From SAR202 cluster bacterium (GTDB lineage: Bacteria > Chloroflexota > Dehalococcoidia > Lucifugimonadales > Lucifugimonadaceae), in the NCBI GenBank assembly GCA_008373165.1, contig RQOU01000122.1, positions 1 through 55,615 of the forward strand: 55,615 nt of DNA, read 5' to 3'. Of the stretch, positions 35,837-43,750 are shown piece by piece. Under the pieces are notes generated by a model. That model made no database searches. It saw only the letters and a program-made list of their open reading frames with translations, and had not been told where the DNA came from. Position numbers and translations under genes: made by a program. The stretch's first letter is position 1. Each line of letters opens with the position of its first letter.

Positions 35837-37489
35837 TCAACTTTCTTCTTGATTTTCATTGATAATGGTTCCGCCTACTGCCATCGCAGCTCGAACCATT
35901 GCACTTTCTCGTTCCTGTGAAACTGATCGTTCGTTTTCGGAATCTATCGTGGAGTTAGTGTTTGTATTATTCGTTTTATCTACTTCGCGAGGCGAAATAA
36001 TTACCAATTCAAGCTCTGTTCCGTAAGTGTCAGTGATAGCAGCTTTCAGTGCGTCTTTGGAACGTTTATCATCCATTTCTTCCATGAAGTTGTTTTTGAG
36101 GGCATTGCTTTTGAAGCGCAGTGAAATCTTTCCCTCAACCGGTTCTGGCACCTGTATGTTTCGTAATAGCGGACCAACGGCAAAACGACGGTTTTTGGTG
36201 CGTCTCGTTTTTTGAATGACTTTGTCCCACTTTTCTTCGGCCGGAGTTCTGTCGCGTCGCTGAGTCGGTTTTTCAAATTCCGAATCACCTATAGTCGGTT
36301 TAACAGAAACCTGAGCTTGAGGATTAACTGGTTGTGGCTGATTTGCTGCAGGCTCAGTATTTCTTCTTGAATCGACGTTATTAGTAGCAGGATTAGTAGT
36401 TGCTTGTAGTACTGCGAGTTCTAATGGCAAAGGGGATGATGAACTAACTTTCATGTCAGCTTTTCCCAGTGAAGTAAGAATATGCAAAATCTGGTTTAGC
36501 TTTGCTGGTCGTGCCGCTGCAGACATCGTTGTAGCGAATTCCGAACCTTCACTGATCGAATCTTCCACTCCGGCTTTGAGTAGAAGTGCGACGCGCAATG
36601 CATCGACTGTGCCTGAATGCAATGCTCTTAGATCTGCACCTCGTTGGGCTTCCCGGTTTATGACTGTTAAAGCTTGAGCGGCATCTTTGGCAAGAAGGGC
36701 TGTCGCAAGCTCAGTACTTATGGCTGTATCTCCAAGACCTAAAAGCTCACGTGCTTGTGATTCCGTTATTTCAGAGGGTTCTCCATTCTCACCAGATTGA
36801 CCGTATGAAACGAATAATTGCTCAAGAAGATTCTCTGCATCACGTAAGCTACCCCAAGCGGATCGTGCAATCATTTCTAGAACTGCAGGCTCGGTTTCGA
36901 TCTCTTCAGCGTCGCAGACTTCGATTAGTCTATTGATGACGTCCTCGTTGGATAACCGCTTAAAGTCGAAACGTTGGCATCTGCTGACAACTGTGGCTGG
37001 GAGCCTGTGAGCGTCTGTAGTGGCCAGGATCATCACAATGTTTGGCGGTGGCTCTTCGAGTGTTTTGAGCAAAGCGTTGAATGCTTCTGTCGTAAGCATG
37101 TGTACTTCATCAATGATGTACACCTTGTATTTACCCGAGACTGGTCTGAATTCTGTCTTTTTTTGTAGTTCTCTAATATCGTCAATTCGACGGTTTGATG
37201 CTGCGTCGATCTCAATTAGATCCATATAACGACCTTCGTCGATCGCAATAGAAACATCTGAATCTACGACAGGTTCACCTTCTTCTGTGATTTCAGAGTT
37301 GAGTGCTTTTGCCAGAATTCTTGCAGTAGAAGTTTTGCCAACGCCGCGCGGTCCGTTGAAAAGGTATGCGTGTGCAACGCGATCTGAGACCACAGCACGT
37401 TTGAGAGTTTTGGTGATGTGGTCTTGACCTGCAACCTCTTCGAAACGAGTCGGCCGCCATTTTCTATAAAAAACTTGATTATCAGTCAC
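35837..37489 (-). CDS. dnaX: DNA polymerase III subunit gamma/tau
   Basis: Clamp-loader ATPase. The 550-residue protein has RPTRFEEVAGQDHITKTL, Walker A GPRGVGKTST (~46), Walker B IIDEVHML, and LEEPPPNIVMILATTD, followed by SRCQRFDF (sensor and arginine finger). The zinc module normally between Walker A and IEIDAASN (ALNC, then EPCxxCxxC) has lost all four Cys: here it reads ALNSEITEEGEPVVDSDVS. The C-terminal third is a Pro/Gln/Asn-rich linker plus a tau-like end domain. The start is GTG at 37489. ybeY lies upstream; ybaB and recR downstream. Confidence 0.95.
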   Translation of the reverse strand: MTDNQVFYRKWRPTRFEEVAGQDHITKTLKRAVVSDRVAHAYLFNGPRGVGKTSTARILAKALNSEITEEGEPVVDSDVSIAIDEGRYMDLIEIDAASNRRIDDIRELQKKTEFRPVSGKYKVYIIDEVHMLTTEAFNALLKTLEEPPPNIVMILATTDAHRLPATVVSRCQRFDFKRLSNEDVINRLIEVCDAEEIETEPAVLEMIARSAWGSLRDAENLLEQLFVSYGQSGENGEPSEITESQARELLGLGDTAISTELATALLAKDAAQALTVINREAQRGADLRALHSGTVDALRVALLLKAGVEDSISEGSEFATTMSAAARPAKLNQILHILTSLGKADMKVSSSSPLPLELAVLQATTNPATNNVDSRRNTEPAANQPQPVNPQAQVSVKPTIGDSEFEKPTQRRDRTPAEEKWDKVIQKTRRTKNRRFAVGPLLRNIQVPEPVEGKISLRFKSNALKNNFMEEMDDKRSKDALKAAITDTYGTELELVIISPREVDKTNNTNTNSTIDSENERSVSQERESAMVRAAMAVGGTIINENQEES

Positions 37490-37520
37490 TGGAATAATTT
37501 CAGTTTTGGAGAATGTGGGA

Positions 37521-38054
37521 TCACTGATTAAAAACCTCTGACAAAATTACTTCAGTTTTACCAAACATGACAGTCTCTTCTTGAGGACTGCGATGATCAT
37601 AACCTAGTAGATGCAAAACTCCGTGGATTGTTAACATGGCCAACTCATTATCCGTGGCATTTCCGTTTTCTTTTGCTTGACGGGCTACCTGTGGAAGAGA
37701 GATTGCAATATCACCGAGTTGTTCTTGATTGACTTGACTTCCAATAGCGGAATCAGCGAAATCAGGCCATGCATCCTCATGCGTATTTTCATCTTTGGTG
37801 TAAGGGTTGAATGCAAGCACGTCGGTAATTTCATCCTCACCCTTGAATTTACGGTTTAACTTTCGGATTTGCTCATCGTTAGTAATCATAACCGTTACAT
37901 CGATAGGCCCAGCCTTATGTTCAGCCTGAAGGGCAGATTCAGCGGCTTTCTTTACCATGGAAATTGTCGGAGAGGAAACGGGTTCCATATCGCATATAAC
38001 TTCTACATGGTCATTTCTAATATGAGATTGATTTGTGTTGGATGAAGGTGTCAC
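37521..38054 (-). CDS. ybeY: Endoribonuclease YbeY
   Basis: 16S rRNA processing and ribosome quality-control endoribonuclease. The 177-residue protein has the zinc motif HGVLHLLGYDH near residue 145 (three metal-binding His) and NRKFKGEDEITDVLAFNPY in the middle, both diagnostic. The GTG start at 38054 adds about 15 residues before the conserved strand (VEVICDMEP). It is followed by dnaX after 31 bp, probably in one operon. Confidence 0.95.
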   Translation of the reverse strand: MTPSSNTNQSHIRNDHVEVICDMEPVSSPTISMVKKAAESALQAEHKAGPIDVTVMITNDEQIRKLNRKFKGEDEITDVLAFNPYTKDENTHEDAWPDFADSAIGSQVNQEQLGDIAISLPQVARQAKENGNATDNELAMLTIHGVLHLLGYDHRSPQEETVMFGKTEVILSEVFNQ

Positions 38055-38100
38055 TGTACCGCCATCCTAGCATGGGTTGAGGCAAAATCGAGCTTTAGCG

Positions 38101-38433
38101 TCAGCTTATTCTAGAGGCGGTGTCGGCTTCTTCTGCAAGTACGCGTATTTTGGAATAAAGAGGTGCATATCTTGAGTCTGTGTCTGCGAGTTTTCCGGCT
38201 TCAGATCGTGCACTTAAGATGCCAAGTCGTATTTCGGGGGAAGATAGCTGTCCGACTTCTATATATGTACGTGCGGCGTATAGGCTTGGAATTAATTTGT
38301 CACTTATGGCGCGAGCAACCCATCGTTCTGCTGGTGGTGCGGAAACTTCTTCTGCCATCTGTACGGCCTCATCCAGCGTATTTAGGACGTCTTGTCCCAA
38401 CGGCCAGAGATCTTCAGCTTCTTTGATTACCAT
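38101..38433 (-). CDS. Small helical protein of unknown function
   Basis: A 110-residue, almost entirely helical, mildly acidic protein (DVLNTLDEAVQMAEEV, AERWVARAISDKLIPSLYAA). No motif, signal peptide or membrane segment is recognised. The ATG at 38433 overlaps the last 20 bases of the vanZ-like gene upstream in the same direction, suggesting translational coupling. It lies between vanZ-like and ybeY. I cannot assign it to a family. Confidence 0.5.
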   Translation of the reverse strand: MVIKEAEDLWPLGQDVLNTLDEAVQMAEEVSAPPAERWVARAISDKLIPSLYAARTYIEVGQLSSPEIRLGILSARSEAGKLADTDSRYAPLYSKIRVLAEEADTASRIS

Positions 38434-38860
38434 TTTTTTGTGTTTTTGAGGGAAATTTTTTGAGCAGAAGCCAAAATATCACAATAAGGACTGATCCGAA
38501 AATATCCGCTACGACGTCAATGGCCTCAGATGCACGGCCTTCTATGCTCGATTGGTGCATTTCGTCCAGAATCCCGTACGTCAAGGCTACAAATATCGTT
38601 AAATAGGCTGTCAGTGGTTCGGAAACCAATCGTGACAAGACAAGCGTGCGGAGAACGAATACGCTTAGCACCATGAACAGTCCGATATGAACTAGCGAAT
38701 TGGCAAATGGCAACCATGTAACGATGTTTCTGGTGCTGTCGAAGTCTTTGGCTGGCATGTCTGACAACGTGTAAATGAGAGCCATCCACCCGATGGTCAA
38801 GGACCCCCATAGCCAGGGTTGGTCAACATGTTTTATAGAGAGTTTTCCTAGTTGAACCAT
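38414..38860 (-). CDS. VanZ-like membrane protein
   Basis: A 148-residue membrane protein with four hydrophobic segments (LWGSLTIGWMALIYTLSD, LVHIGLFMVLSVFVLRTL, PLTAYLTIFVALTYGILDEM, IDVVADIFGSVLIVIFWLLL). The DEMHQSSIEGRASEAIDVVA region matches the VanZ signature (DExxQ...GR...DvxxN/D). VanZ-type proteins are small membrane proteins linked in some bacteria to glycopeptide resistance; most have no known role. I use the ATG at 38860, leaving a 13-base overlap with the upstream mutarotase gene; the upstream alternative at 38896 overlaps more. Confidence 0.8.
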   Translation of the reverse strand: MVQLGKLSIKHVDQPWLWGSLTIGWMALIYTLSDMPAKDFDSTRNIVTWLPFANSLVHIGLFMVLSVFVLRTLVLSRLVSEPLTAYLTIFVALTYGILDEMHQSSIEGRASEAIDVVADIFGSVLIVIFWLLLKKFPSKTQKNGNQRS

Positions 38861-39192
38861 TGTGAATCGAATGCTAGCGACATTGGGCACCACCAATCGG
38901 TTTCTGTTGCTTCAGGGACTTTTTGTTGGAAAGTAGACATTAGATCGTTCCATTCTTCAGCTCGCTTTGATTCTGTGTAGCCCTGGAAATCTCTACGAGG
39001 ATCGAATTCGTCTGGAACCGTGCAATACATGAATAGGTGGTTGCCGCTTCGGAAAATCTCCATTCGTTCAATTCCGATTCCTTTTAGTGCGTCAATAACT
39101 TCTGGCCAGACGTTGCGATGGTATTCCTCGTATTTGGCAATTATTTCGGGGTCATCTTTTAGATCCAGCACCTGAGCTATTGATTTTGACAT
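38848..39192 (-). CDS. L-rhamnose mutarotase-like protein (first copy)
   Basis: A 114-residue single-domain protein of the RhaM/RhaU (L-rhamnose mutarotase) family: LKDDPEIIAKYEEYHRNVWPEVIDAL, IERMEIFRSGNHLFMYCTV, and a C-terminal WWCPM. The ExYxxxHxxxWPE pattern is diagnostic. It would interconvert alpha and beta anomers of a 6-deoxyhexose or a similar sugar. The ATG at 39192 is preceded by GGAGAG and beats the ATG 15 bases upstream. A second family member is encoded divergently at 39.3 kb. It overlaps the vanZ-like gene slightly. Confidence 0.8.
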   Translation of the reverse strand: MSKSIAQVLDLKDDPEIIAKYEEYHRNVWPEVIDALKGIGIERMEIFRSGNHLFMYCTVPDEFDPRRDFQGYTESKRAEEWNDLMSTFQQKVPEATETDWWCPMSLAFDSQWFN

Positions 39193-39316
39193 TTGTTTTC
39201 TCTCCACTTCAAAAGTGATGGGTGTGTTGTATTAGGCTGATTTCGATCGGCGCATGCCCTACACTCTGCAGCATATGAAATATTGGCCAATTGTAAGCCT
39301 GTAAAGGATGAATGTT

Positions 39317-39640
39317 ATGCAACGTGTGGGATTCGAGATGAAAATCCACCCCGAAATGGTAGAAGAGTACAAACAGCGTCACGATGATATATGGCCTGAA
39401 ATGTCAGCCGCTCTGGTCCGTACGGGATGGCGAAACTATACGATTTTCTTTAAAGAAGACGGGACACTATTCGGATACGTTGAATGTGAAGATTCATTTG
39501 AAGTGTCACTGGACGGAATGTCTAGGGAGGAAGTGAATCAGAAATGGCAAGACGACATGTCACCTTTTTTTCAACTTCCCAAAGGGGCTCATCCTGATAA
39601 AAACATGATCCAATGGCGAGAAGTTTTTCATGCCGATTAG
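39317..39640 (+). CDS. L-rhamnose mutarotase-like protein (second copy)
   Basis: A 107-residue protein of the same family: MQRVGFEMKIHPEMVEEYKQ, RHDDIWPEMSAALVRTGWRN and YTIFFKEDGTLFGYVEC, closer to E. coli RhaM than the first copy. It lies back to back with the first copy, so the two share a 124-bp intergenic region. I use the ATG at 39317 because it aligns with the E. coli start and has AAGGA about nine bases upstream; an earlier ATG at 39308 is too close to that site. No rhamnose transport or kinase gene is adjacent. Confidence 0.82.
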   Translation: MQRVGFEMKIHPEMVEEYKQRHDDIWPEMSAALVRTGWRNYTIFFKEDGTLFGYVECEDSFEVSLDGMSREEVNQKWQDDMSPFFQLPKGAHPDKNMIQWREVFHAD

Positions 39641-39668
39641 TCAATAATGCTAGATAAACTTCGATTCT

Positions 39669-40706
39669 ATGAATAAACCAATACGTCTCCACTCCGAATT
39701 AATAGAAGCGCCAGGCCCGCTTGAAGCTATTGAGATTTACTTCAATAAAGGTTGGTCGGACGGGCTTCCTGTTGTACCACCTACACCTGAATCGGTATCG
39801 GCAATACTTGAAACGGCTAACTTGTCTCCCGAGGCGATACTCGGGATAGAGCCTGTAAAAGGTGCTGTGATCACAGCTGAAAAAGCGGCGATCAATGCAG
39901 TGATGGCTGGTTGTAAGCCGGAGTATATGCCGGTAATCGTTGCTGCGGTTGATGCAATTACAAAACCAGAGTTTAATCTCCATGGAATCACGGTTTCCAC
40001 GATGGGGGCCGCGATAATGATTATTGTCAATGGTCCCATCACCAAAGAACTTGATATCAATTCGGGAGTTTCGGCATTTGGCCCAGGCTATAGAGCTAAT
40101 GCAACCATTGGTCGTGCTATTAGGTTAATTGTTATGAATGTGCTTGGAACCCGCAGTAAAGATGGACTCGATAAGGCGACTCTTGGCCACCCTGGAAAGT
40201 ACACGTGGTGCGTCGCTGAGAACGAAGAATTCTTACCTGCTGCATGGGAGTCGTTGAGTGTAACTAGAGGTATTGTCGAAACAGAAAGTGCCGTAACTGT
40301 AGTTTCCGGGCTAAGCGCAACCCAGTTTGGCGAACATGAAGCCAATACACCCGAAGCAATCCTTGATGCATTTGCTGAGCGCCTTTATCCAATGGGTCCA
40401 GGAGTCGAGGAGGTTGTTTTGGCCATCTGTCCCGAGCATATCGCTCACTTCGATAAGGCGGGTTGGAGTAAACAACAAGTCGGGCAGTATTTATTCGAAA
40501 ATGCACGTAAATCAGGTTCGGATTGGGCTGCTATGGGTCTTCCTGCTGGCTACGAAGACCAGCCAACAAGTGTTCTGGCTTCACCTGAATCGGCAATTCC
40601 TATTGTTATTGGCGGTGGAGGAGGGGCTTGGAGTGCGGTTATACCATCCTGGTCACTAGGAATGCGATCCAAAGTTGTTACGCGCTCCATCATCACAAAC
40701 GGGTAA
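39669..40706 (+). CDS. Conserved protein with GWSDGLPVVPPT motif, upstream of the UGSC selenoprotein
   Basis: A 345-residue soluble protein with a highly conserved-looking N-terminal motif, NKGWSDGLPVVPPTPESV (residues ~27-44), followed by AAINAVMAGCKPEYMPVIVA, FNLHGITVSTMGAA, NSGVSAFGPGYRANATIGRA and TLGHPGKYTWCVAENEE. It has no known catalytic motif that I can name. I recall this kind of protein next to UGSC-family proteins, so a joint function is plausible, but that memory could not be checked here. It ends 22 bp before the selenoprotein gene and is probably co-transcribed. Two Cys (AGCKPEY and TWCVAE) and many Gly are notable. Confidence 0.6.
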   Translation: MNKPIRLHSELIEAPGPLEAIEIYFNKGWSDGLPVVPPTPESVSAILETANLSPEAILGIEPVKGAVITAEKAAINAVMAGCKPEYMPVIVAAVDAITKPEFNLHGITVSTMGAAIMIIVNGPITKELDINSGVSAFGPGYRANATIGRAIRLIVMNVLGTRSKDGLDKATLGHPGKYTWCVAENEEFLPAAWESLSVTRGIVETESAVTVVSGLSATQFGEHEANTPEAILDAFAERLYPMGPGVEEVVLAICPEHIAHFDKAGWSKQQVGQYLFENARKSGSDWAAMGLPAGYEDQPTSVLASPESAIPIVIGGGGGAWSAVIPSWSLGMRSKVVTRSIITNG

Positions 40707-40728
40707 TATGGCATTATAGGAGTCGAAA

Positions 40729-41274
40729 ATGGCAGAAGAAAAATCATTCCAAGTCTTAGATCCGACAGCAACGCCGTCTGTAGCTACTGCTGGCATGGCT
40801 GATCGGCCCAATTCTCTTGCGGGTATGCGCATTGGACTCTTGCGCAATGATAAATTGAACTCAGAATCACTTTTGGATGCTATTTATGATGTTCTCTCAG
40901 AACGTTTTGAATTCGCAAACGCGTATCGAGTAAATAAAGGTGATGCATCTCGTCCAGCAGATCCTGATTTTCTATCTGATTTTTCTAATGAAGTTGATGT
41001 TGCACTCCTGGCAAATGGGGACTGAGGAAGCTGTTCGTCGTCCAGTGTGTACGACTCACTCAAGCTAGAAGCACTAGGTGTACCTGCGATCGCAATTTGT
41101 ACCGAGCCATTTGAATCCGGCGCTCAAGCTATGGCGAATCTGGGTGGAATACCGGACTATCCATTTGTAATAATTCAGCATCCGATTGGCAGTCTAACAC
41201 CTGAACAAATCAGAGAACGAGCTATTGAAGCTGCACCGCAGATCATACAATCTTTGATAGCTCGTAGAGTGTAG
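40729..41274 (+). CDS. UGSC-family selenoprotein (TGA at 41023-41025 read as selenocysteine)
   Basis: The frame opens at an ATG with AGGAG seven bases upstream. At codon 99 it meets TGA, then continues open for 82 more codons to TAG at 41272. Read through, the junction is ANGD-U-GSCSSSSVYDSLKLE. Sec-Gly-Ser-Cys is the defining motif of UGSC-family (seleno)proteins, and the sequence on both sides (LLRNDKLNSESLLDAI before; VPAIAICTEPF, IIQHPIGSLTPEQ after) keeps the family pattern. The UxxC arrangement suggests thiol/selenol redox chemistry; substrate unknown. Without readthrough it would be a 98-residue fragment. The selenocysteine machinery (selA, selB, selC, selD) is not in this window. The full protein is 181 residues. 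Confidence 0.88.
41029..41066 (+). promoter_or_regulatory. Candidate bacterial SECIS hairpin after the UGA codon
   Basis: Just after the in-frame TGA, GTCGT (41037-41041) can pair with ACGAC (41051-41055) around a 9-base loop. The loop begins 16 bases after the TGA, near the short end of the spacing known for bacterial SECIS elements. A lower AGCT/AGCT pairing (41029-41032 with 41063-41066) could extend it. A shifted register, TCGT (41035-41038) with ACGA (41051-41054), puts a G in the second loop position, as preferred by SelB. The fold was done by eye. Confidence 0.4.
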
Positions 41275-41327
41275 TCGGTGCAACTGTTGATGACTATCCG
41301 TTAGAAAACGCCGAGGAAACCTATTCA

Positions 41328-42233
41328 GTGATCCCTCCATTCATAGATACGCACCACCATCTCTGGGACCTTGAGAACAACCCCTATCCGTGGCTTGTCG
41401 AACCCATTGATCATTTTGTCGGCGACTACTCGGCCATTCGCAAATCATGGCTTGTTAGCGACCTTCACGAGGGAGCGAAAAACGTGCCGCTTATAAAGTC
41501 CGTTCACGTTCAGGCTGAATGGGACCATAACCTAGATCCAGTTGGTGAAACTATCTGGTTGCAGTCTGTAGCTGACGATCCTGGCTCGCGTGGTATGCCA
41601 AACGCTATCATCGGATTTGCAGATCTCTCGGATCCCGATGTTGAAGCGACTCTTGAAAGGCATGCTGATAATGCCAACTGGCGTGGTATCCGCCATATGC
41701 TCAATTGGTCTGACGATAAGGTGAACTTTCGATTCGCCGGATCTGGCGGATTGATGTCGGATAGTCAATGGAGGGAAGGGTTTAAATTAATCGGAAAATT
41801 TAACGGCTCATTCGATCTGCAAATTTGGCCTTGGCAACTTGAGGAGGCAGCCAGACTCGGGAATGACATTCCTGAAGTACCCATTATCCTCAACCATACC
41901 GCAATGCCCATCGGCCGATCTCCTGGTGAGCTACGGGAGTGGCGTAAAGGGTTAGAGTCACTGGGTGAAGCGCCCAACGTATCTGCCAAGATATCCGCTT
42001 TAGGAATGCTGGATCAGACTTGGGATGCTGAATCGATTGCTCCGTTTGTATTAGACATCATCGATATTTTAGGTGTGGATCGTTGTATGTTCGGGTCTAA
42101 TTTTCCAGTGGACAGTCTTTTTAGTGACTACGAGACAGTCTGGAAGGCATACGACGAAATAACGTGTGACTTTACAGACTCTGAACGTGCCAAACTCTTT
42201 TGTACAAACGCCGAAAAGTACTATCGCATTTAA
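41328..42233 (+). CDS. Amidohydrolase-family TIM-barrel hydrolase (COG3618 type)
   Basis: A 301-residue metal-dependent hydrolase. FIDTHHHLWDLENNPYPWL is the typical start, followed by SVHVQAEW, IILNHTAMP and RCMFGSNFPVDSLF with the catalytic Asp/Asn region near the C-terminus. Family members include L-fuconolactonase, 2-pyrone-4,6-dicarboxylate lactonase and related enzymes that hydrolyse lactones of sugar or aromatic acids. A lactone of a 6-deoxy sugar would fit the mutarotase-like genes upstream, but this is speculative. The start is GTG at 41328 with GAGGAA about nine bases upstream, 53 bp after the selenoprotein gene. Confidence 0.82.
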   Translation: MIPPFIDTHHHLWDLENNPYPWLVEPIDHFVGDYSAIRKSWLVSDLHEGAKNVPLIKSVHVQAEWDHNLDPVGETIWLQSVADDPGSRGMPNAIIGFADLSDPDVEATLERHADNANWRGIRHMLNWSDDKVNFRFAGSGGLMSDSQWREGFKLIGKFNGSFDLQIWPWQLEEAARLGNDIPEVPIILNHTAMPIGRSPGELREWRKGLESLGEAPNVSAKISALGMLDQTWDAESIAPFVLDIIDILGVDRCMFGSNFPVDSLFSDYETVWKAYDEITCDFTDSERAKLFCTNAEKYYRI

Positions 42234-42235
42234 TA

Positions 42236-42715
42236 ATGCCAGTAGTTCAAAGTATCTATCACACAGGCTTTATTGTTGAAAACCTTGACAGGGCTCTTGA
42301 GTTTTATACACAGGTTTTGGGGATGGATATCGAACGGGAGCCTACCCTTTCTGATACCCCCTGGTTATCTGAGGTAGTGGGCTATCCAGATGTAATCATG
42401 CGTCAGGCATATGTAGGTGTCGGAGATGGACACTCAATAGAGCTCATCGAATATATCCACCCAAGGGGCGAAGTTAGATCCGATCAGATTGATCGCAATA
42501 GGCCCGGATCGGCACACGCAGCCATGGTGGTTGACGATGTCCCGGCATGGCGGGAACGGATTGAGGCATTAGGAATCAAGGTTTTTGGCCCTAAATACGA
42601 ACGAGATCTTGGGTATCCATGGGCAAGGTATGCAATATATTTTCAGGATCTTGACGGAAATTGGTTAGAAATGGTGTCACGTGATTCCAAGCCCGAAGAT
42701 TCTAAAGCGAACTAG
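42236..42715 (+). CDS. VOC-family (glyoxalase/dioxygenase-like) protein
   Basis: A 159-residue VOC protein: VVQSIYHTGFIVENLDRALE at the N-terminus, HSIELIEYIHPRGEV and SAHAAMVVDDVPAWRERIEA in the middle and DLDGNWLEMVSRD with the metal-binding Glu at the end. The second-half pattern resembles methylmalonyl-CoA epimerase and extradiol dioxygenase relatives. I use the ATG at 42236, two bases after the amidohydrolase stop codon; a longer frame would overlap that gene. It is tightly packed with the amidohydrolase and TPR genes, indicating one operon. Confidence 0.83.
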   Translation: MPVVQSIYHTGFIVENLDRALEFYTQVLGMDIEREPTLSDTPWLSEVVGYPDVIMRQAYVGVGDGHSIELIEYIHPRGEVRSDQIDRNRPGSAHAAMVVDDVPAWRERIEALGIKVFGPKYERDLGYPWARYAIYFQDLDGNWLEMVSRDSKPEDSKAN

Positions 42716-42717
42716 CA

Positions 42718-43251
42718 GTGACTATCCCAAGCTTGCTATCGAAGTTGTTTAACCTAATTGGTTACTCAAAGCCATCATCGGCCGAAAAATCTTTGGGTTT
42801 TTATGAAAAGGGTGTAAAAGCGGCAGGTCAAGGGAAGATGATAGACGCAGTTGAGCATTTCACCGCCGCTATTTATCAGGCTCCAAATGTATCTAAGCTG
42901 TTTCATCACCGCGCTGATGCATATGCCAAAAGCGAACAACATTCTGAAGCGATAATGGACTACGACACAGCTGTGCGTATGAATCCTGACTATCCTGATA
43001 CATATTTAGATCGAGGTAATTCTCGATACGCAATAGGCGATCTTGAAAAAGCAGTGAAAGATTTTTCTGAGGCAATCCGTTTAAATGATTCTTGGGCTGA
43101 AGCGTACGCTAATCGTGCTGTGGTTTATGCAGAACAGGGTGATACCGCGCGATCAGATCAAGATGTGGAAAAAGCCAGGTTGCTTGGGGTCGACCAGAAT
43201 CGACTGGATGAAATGTTAAGTGCAGTTCGTTCTGGTACCGCATCAGGTTGA
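42718..43251 (+). CDS. Tetratricopeptide repeat protein
   Basis: A 177-residue protein with three to four TPR units between about 25 and 165 (FYEKGVKAAGQGKMIDAVEH, LFHHRADAYAKSEQHSEAIM, TYLDRGNSRYAIGDLEKAVK, AEAYANRAVVYAEQGDTARS). It has no signal peptide. TPR proteins mediate protein contacts; the partner is unknown. The GTG start at 42718 lies two bases after the VOC stop codon, so it belongs to the same operon as the UGSC gene set. Confidence 0.8.
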   Translation: MTIPSLLSKLFNLIGYSKPSSAEKSLGFYEKGVKAAGQGKMIDAVEHFTAAIYQAPNVSKLFHHRADAYAKSEQHSEAIMDYDTAVRMNPDYPDTYLDRGNSRYAIGDLEKAVKDFSEAIRLNDSWAEAYANRAVVYAEQGDTARSDQDVEKARLLGVDQNRLDEMLSAVRSGTASG

Positions 43252-43268
43252 TATTTGCACCTAAAAAA

Positions 43269-43616
43269 TTAATCTAAGGTTATAAACATCGAATGTCGTA
43301 TCTTGCCGTCCACGGCACGGCTTATGTGACCTTGGCCCGTAGTGTCTTCTGCTAGGAATACTTCACCTTGCTCGAGTATTCGTTTTTCACCACTTCCCAC
43401 GGTGATTTCTACAGCAGCATCCAGGTTGATAACGTACTGGCGACGTGGCGCTGTATGAAAGTCGTAATCGTAGTCACCGCCAGTCTCTCTAAAAATCACG
43501 CCTGTTGCAGGGAAAATTTCCGAAATGAGGCCCGATTTACTGGGTGCTATGTCAATTTCGATGTCTTCGAAATGTGAGCGATTATCATCCCCAGTATAAA
43601 TTCTAGTTACCTTCAT
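43269..43616 (-). CDS. Cupin-like protein
   Basis: About 115 residues with cupin-like alternation of beta strands: MKVTRIYTGDDNRSHFEDIE, YDYDFHTAPRRQYVINLDAA and EVFLAEDTTGQGHISRAV. The HTAPRRQYV and GQGHISR segments occupy the places of cupin motifs 1 and 2, but only some metal-ligand His are present, so catalysis is uncertain. I chose the ATG at 43616; a TTG at 43625 has an AGAGAGG sequence closer by and is also possible. It converges on the TPR gene. Confidence 0.68.
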   Translation of the reverse strand: MKVTRIYTGDDNRSHFEDIEIDIAPSKSGLISEIFPATGVIFRETGGDYDYDFHTAPRRQYVINLDAAVEITVGSGEKRILEQGEVFLAEDTTGQGHISRAVDGKIRHSMFITLD

Positions 43617-43750
43617 TTTGTTCAAGTCTGCCTCTCTTTCTAATTTAAAATTAAACGCATGTTTTGGCGAATTCAGGAATCGGCAAGACATGACTGCGTG
43701 TGCAACGGAATGGTTGGGTTGCCGCCAAAAATCATCGATGTGCTATCCAT

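Noticed and set aside
40729-41025. A 98-residue gene ending at TGA, followed by a separate 75-residue gene
   Set aside because: The two frames are in phase with only the TGA between, and the TGA is followed by Gly-Ser-Cys as in UGSC proteins; reading as one selenoprotein explains both halves. A nonsense mutation is less likely because the sequence after the TGA keeps the family pattern.
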